Shown here: positions 62,158-64,000 of the stretch, in pieces
How positions within the stretch are numbered: the first letter of the stretch is position 1
Layout of the letters: the number at the start of each line of letters is the position of its first letter
DNA from: Sitta carolinensis
Lineage: Eukaryota; Chordata; Aves; Passeriformes; Sittidae
Direction: 5' to 3'
NCBI GenBank assembly: GCA_032173965.1
Contig: CM063285.1
Span: 21,797,660-21,861,659, forward strand
Length of the DNA stretch: 64,000 bases
The notes under the pieces: generated by a model
Told to the model about the DNA's origin: nothing
Database searches by the model: none
What the model saw: only the letters and a program-made list of their open reading frames with translations
Made by a program: the position numbers and the translations under genes

Positions 62158-64000
62158 GTTAATTGATTGGTTTTAAAGTTGTTCTTCATCTTTTTTCCTC
62201 TGGTAAAATTTCCATCTATCTCTTCTGAGTAGTAAATTATATTTAGATGATGTGTTAGGTCCTGTATTGTATAATCCTGTATTGATGAGAAGCAAATTTT
62301 TCTTTCATATTCTCTAAATGTTGACATTCTGTAAATTGGTGTCCACAAGGGTGTTACCAAGTGCTTGACCTCACTCAGAAAGATGGAAAAGAGTTAATCA
62401 CTGGCTTAGAAGCAGCAGTCACTCAGATAGTAGAGATCACGTCATGCACACCAGTTTATATATTTGGAATTTTAAAAGTAACAGATTCCCCAAATTTTAT
62501 GCCTTATTGCTGTAAATGACAAGGACCACAAATTCAAAAGAGAAAATGTTCATGGAAACTGGCGTCCAATTAGAGAATTCACAAGAAGCCCCAAAAGATA
62601 TAAAGGAATTGTGCTGGGCAGAGAAAAAATTCTGTATTTGGAACTAAGCTTCAGGTATCAAAAATTATAGACTAGAATTATATTGTAAAACAATTTTAAA
62701 GCTTACTTCCTTGGGGAAAGGGGAGAATAAAACAATATCTGTTTCCCCTGCCACCCTCTCCACTCCCCAATCAATAACTAAGTAACTAACTCTCAAAAAC
62801 ATTAAAAGAGCTCACAGAGTCATGTGAGAAACCAGTAATGTTTATTGGGGGCTTTTTTTTTGCAAACCTTATAAATTAGTAGACTACTATATGATTTATC
62901 CTTTAGTCTAGTGTCAGAGTCTATGTATCTATTTCTTATTTTAGGAGAAATTATTCTAAGGAAATTTTATTGAGAGCTACAAAACAGACTTATGGTTAAA
63001 TCTATCCCATCCATTGAGGGATATTGCTTCACGTGGTTGAGGGACTGATGAGTTGGATAGGTCACTTTCATGAGCTTCTCTGTACCTGATCATCTTTCAA
63101 TAATTTTCATATTAAGTTTTTTTCTAGGAATATTTTAGGGGGGGAGTTTAATTTATTTGGTCTGAAGCTGGAGAACTTCCTACATCATTTCAGATCTGAG
63201 ACATTGGTTTCCATTGGCCAATGGATAGTAACTAGTTAGCAGATGTCAGATCACAAACCCCTAATAAAAGATGTGGAAGTGCTAAATTGGCTGAGGTTGA
63301 AATGAAGTCACTGTATTTAGTTGAAGCTTTGCCATAACATCCTTAAAGTCTGTGATCAAACATATCCCAATGCATTATACAGCTGCTCAAATGTATCACT
63401 GCTTAGACAGCAGTATGTTTTTATTGGATTCAGCCCATGCAAATACCCGTCCTAGGGTAGCATTTTACACAAATTATGTTAATTTCTTCCATGAGTTGTT
63501 AGGCTGGAAGTGAAATCTCCTGTAGGAGAAATAAATATGATCTAAGTTCACCAGTTCTATTTATTGCATTTCAGTCATGAAAAAAATTAAAATGCCTTCA
63601 TTGCATTACTGAATAAAATAAAACAATTTTTAAAAAATCCATGCCACAGGAATCTCTTCTCCATTTTCTAGACATTTCAGCCAGAAATATTCCTGCTATT
63701 TTGTGCTTAGGTCCTGACCTTTCTATATTTTATAATAAAAGGATGTTCTTGCCATTGAGACTCTATTCAGCATGAAGGACTACTGCTAAACCTTATTTCT
63801 ACTGTAAAAGGGTTTTTTCATGCCTGCCTGCCATGTCTTTTTGAGCTACTGAGATGTACTCTGTAATCCCTCATAGGTCATGTTTTATCACCAGAAATAA
63901 AACCAAAATATCTCTTCACCTAATTTTGTCTGATAGATTTGTCTGTATTTTGCTGAGGTAAAGAAATGGCAAGTTTTTTAGGTGAAGACACTATATTGAG
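62157..64000. other. AT-rich non-coding DNA, no gene seen
   Basis: Unique-looking AT-rich sequence reaches the window end. A 9-bp direct repeat, CCTGTATTG, occurs at 62261 and 62276. No exon, repeat family or RNA gene is recognised. Confidence 0.7.

Noticed and set aside
61809..62360. Frames ending in poly-Phe or poly-Lys
   Set aside because: They run into the T45 homopolymer; the peptides are artefacts.
1..64000. CRISPR arrays, operons, prophage or other prokaryotic systems
   Set aside because: No regularly spaced repeats and no dense coding; repeats and base composition indicate vertebrate DNA.

Overview
The window looks like non-coding DNA from a bird, most likely a songbird. It is AT-rich, has almost no CpG-dense sequence, and has many homopolymer and dinucleotide runs. 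No long open frame reads as a convincing protein, and there is no bacterial gene organisation. The bird assignment rests on three truncated CR1 LINE 3' ends, at about 23.35-23.63 kb, 36.95-37.01 kb and 48.10-48.40 kb. The last reads like the CR1 subfamilies that are abundant in neoavian birds. A complete 719-bp solo LTR at 44477-45195, with perfect TGTCTTGG/CCAAGACA ends, resembles an ERV LTR family I recall from passerine genomes. The recollection was not checked by search.

Layout: 1-8.1 kb is unique-looking AT-rich sequence with an A42 run and two poly-C runs. 8.1-11.4 kb holds two minus-strand blocks that could be exons or exon relics, because they are bounded by splice-like dinucleotides; neither could be assigned to a family. 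11.3-23.3 kb is AT-rich with a compound CT/TG/TA microsatellite and GC-richer patches near 18.8-19.1 and 20.4-20.75 kb. 23.3-24.4 kb has a CR1 end and a further GC-richer patch. 24.4-44.4 kb is the most featureless part, with two TA repeats and a short CR1 tail; several stretches here have the homeodomain/octamer-type motif mix expected of conserved non-coding elements. 44.4-48.5 kb carries the solo LTR and a longer CR1. 48.5-64 kb is again unique-looking, with a perfect 25-bp tandem duplication, an 11-bp-arm hairpin and a T45 run.

The best description is an intron of a very large gene or an intergenic gene desert on a bird macrochromosome. No complete gene, RNA gene, CRISPR array or prokaryote-type mobile element is supported. 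I did not find a new biological system. The most checkable leads are the minus-strand block at 8106-8395 (one in-frame stop in otherwise protein-like sequence), the splice-bounded block at 11201-11333, and the possible conserved elements near 53.6-53.9 kb and 31.86-32.0 kb.
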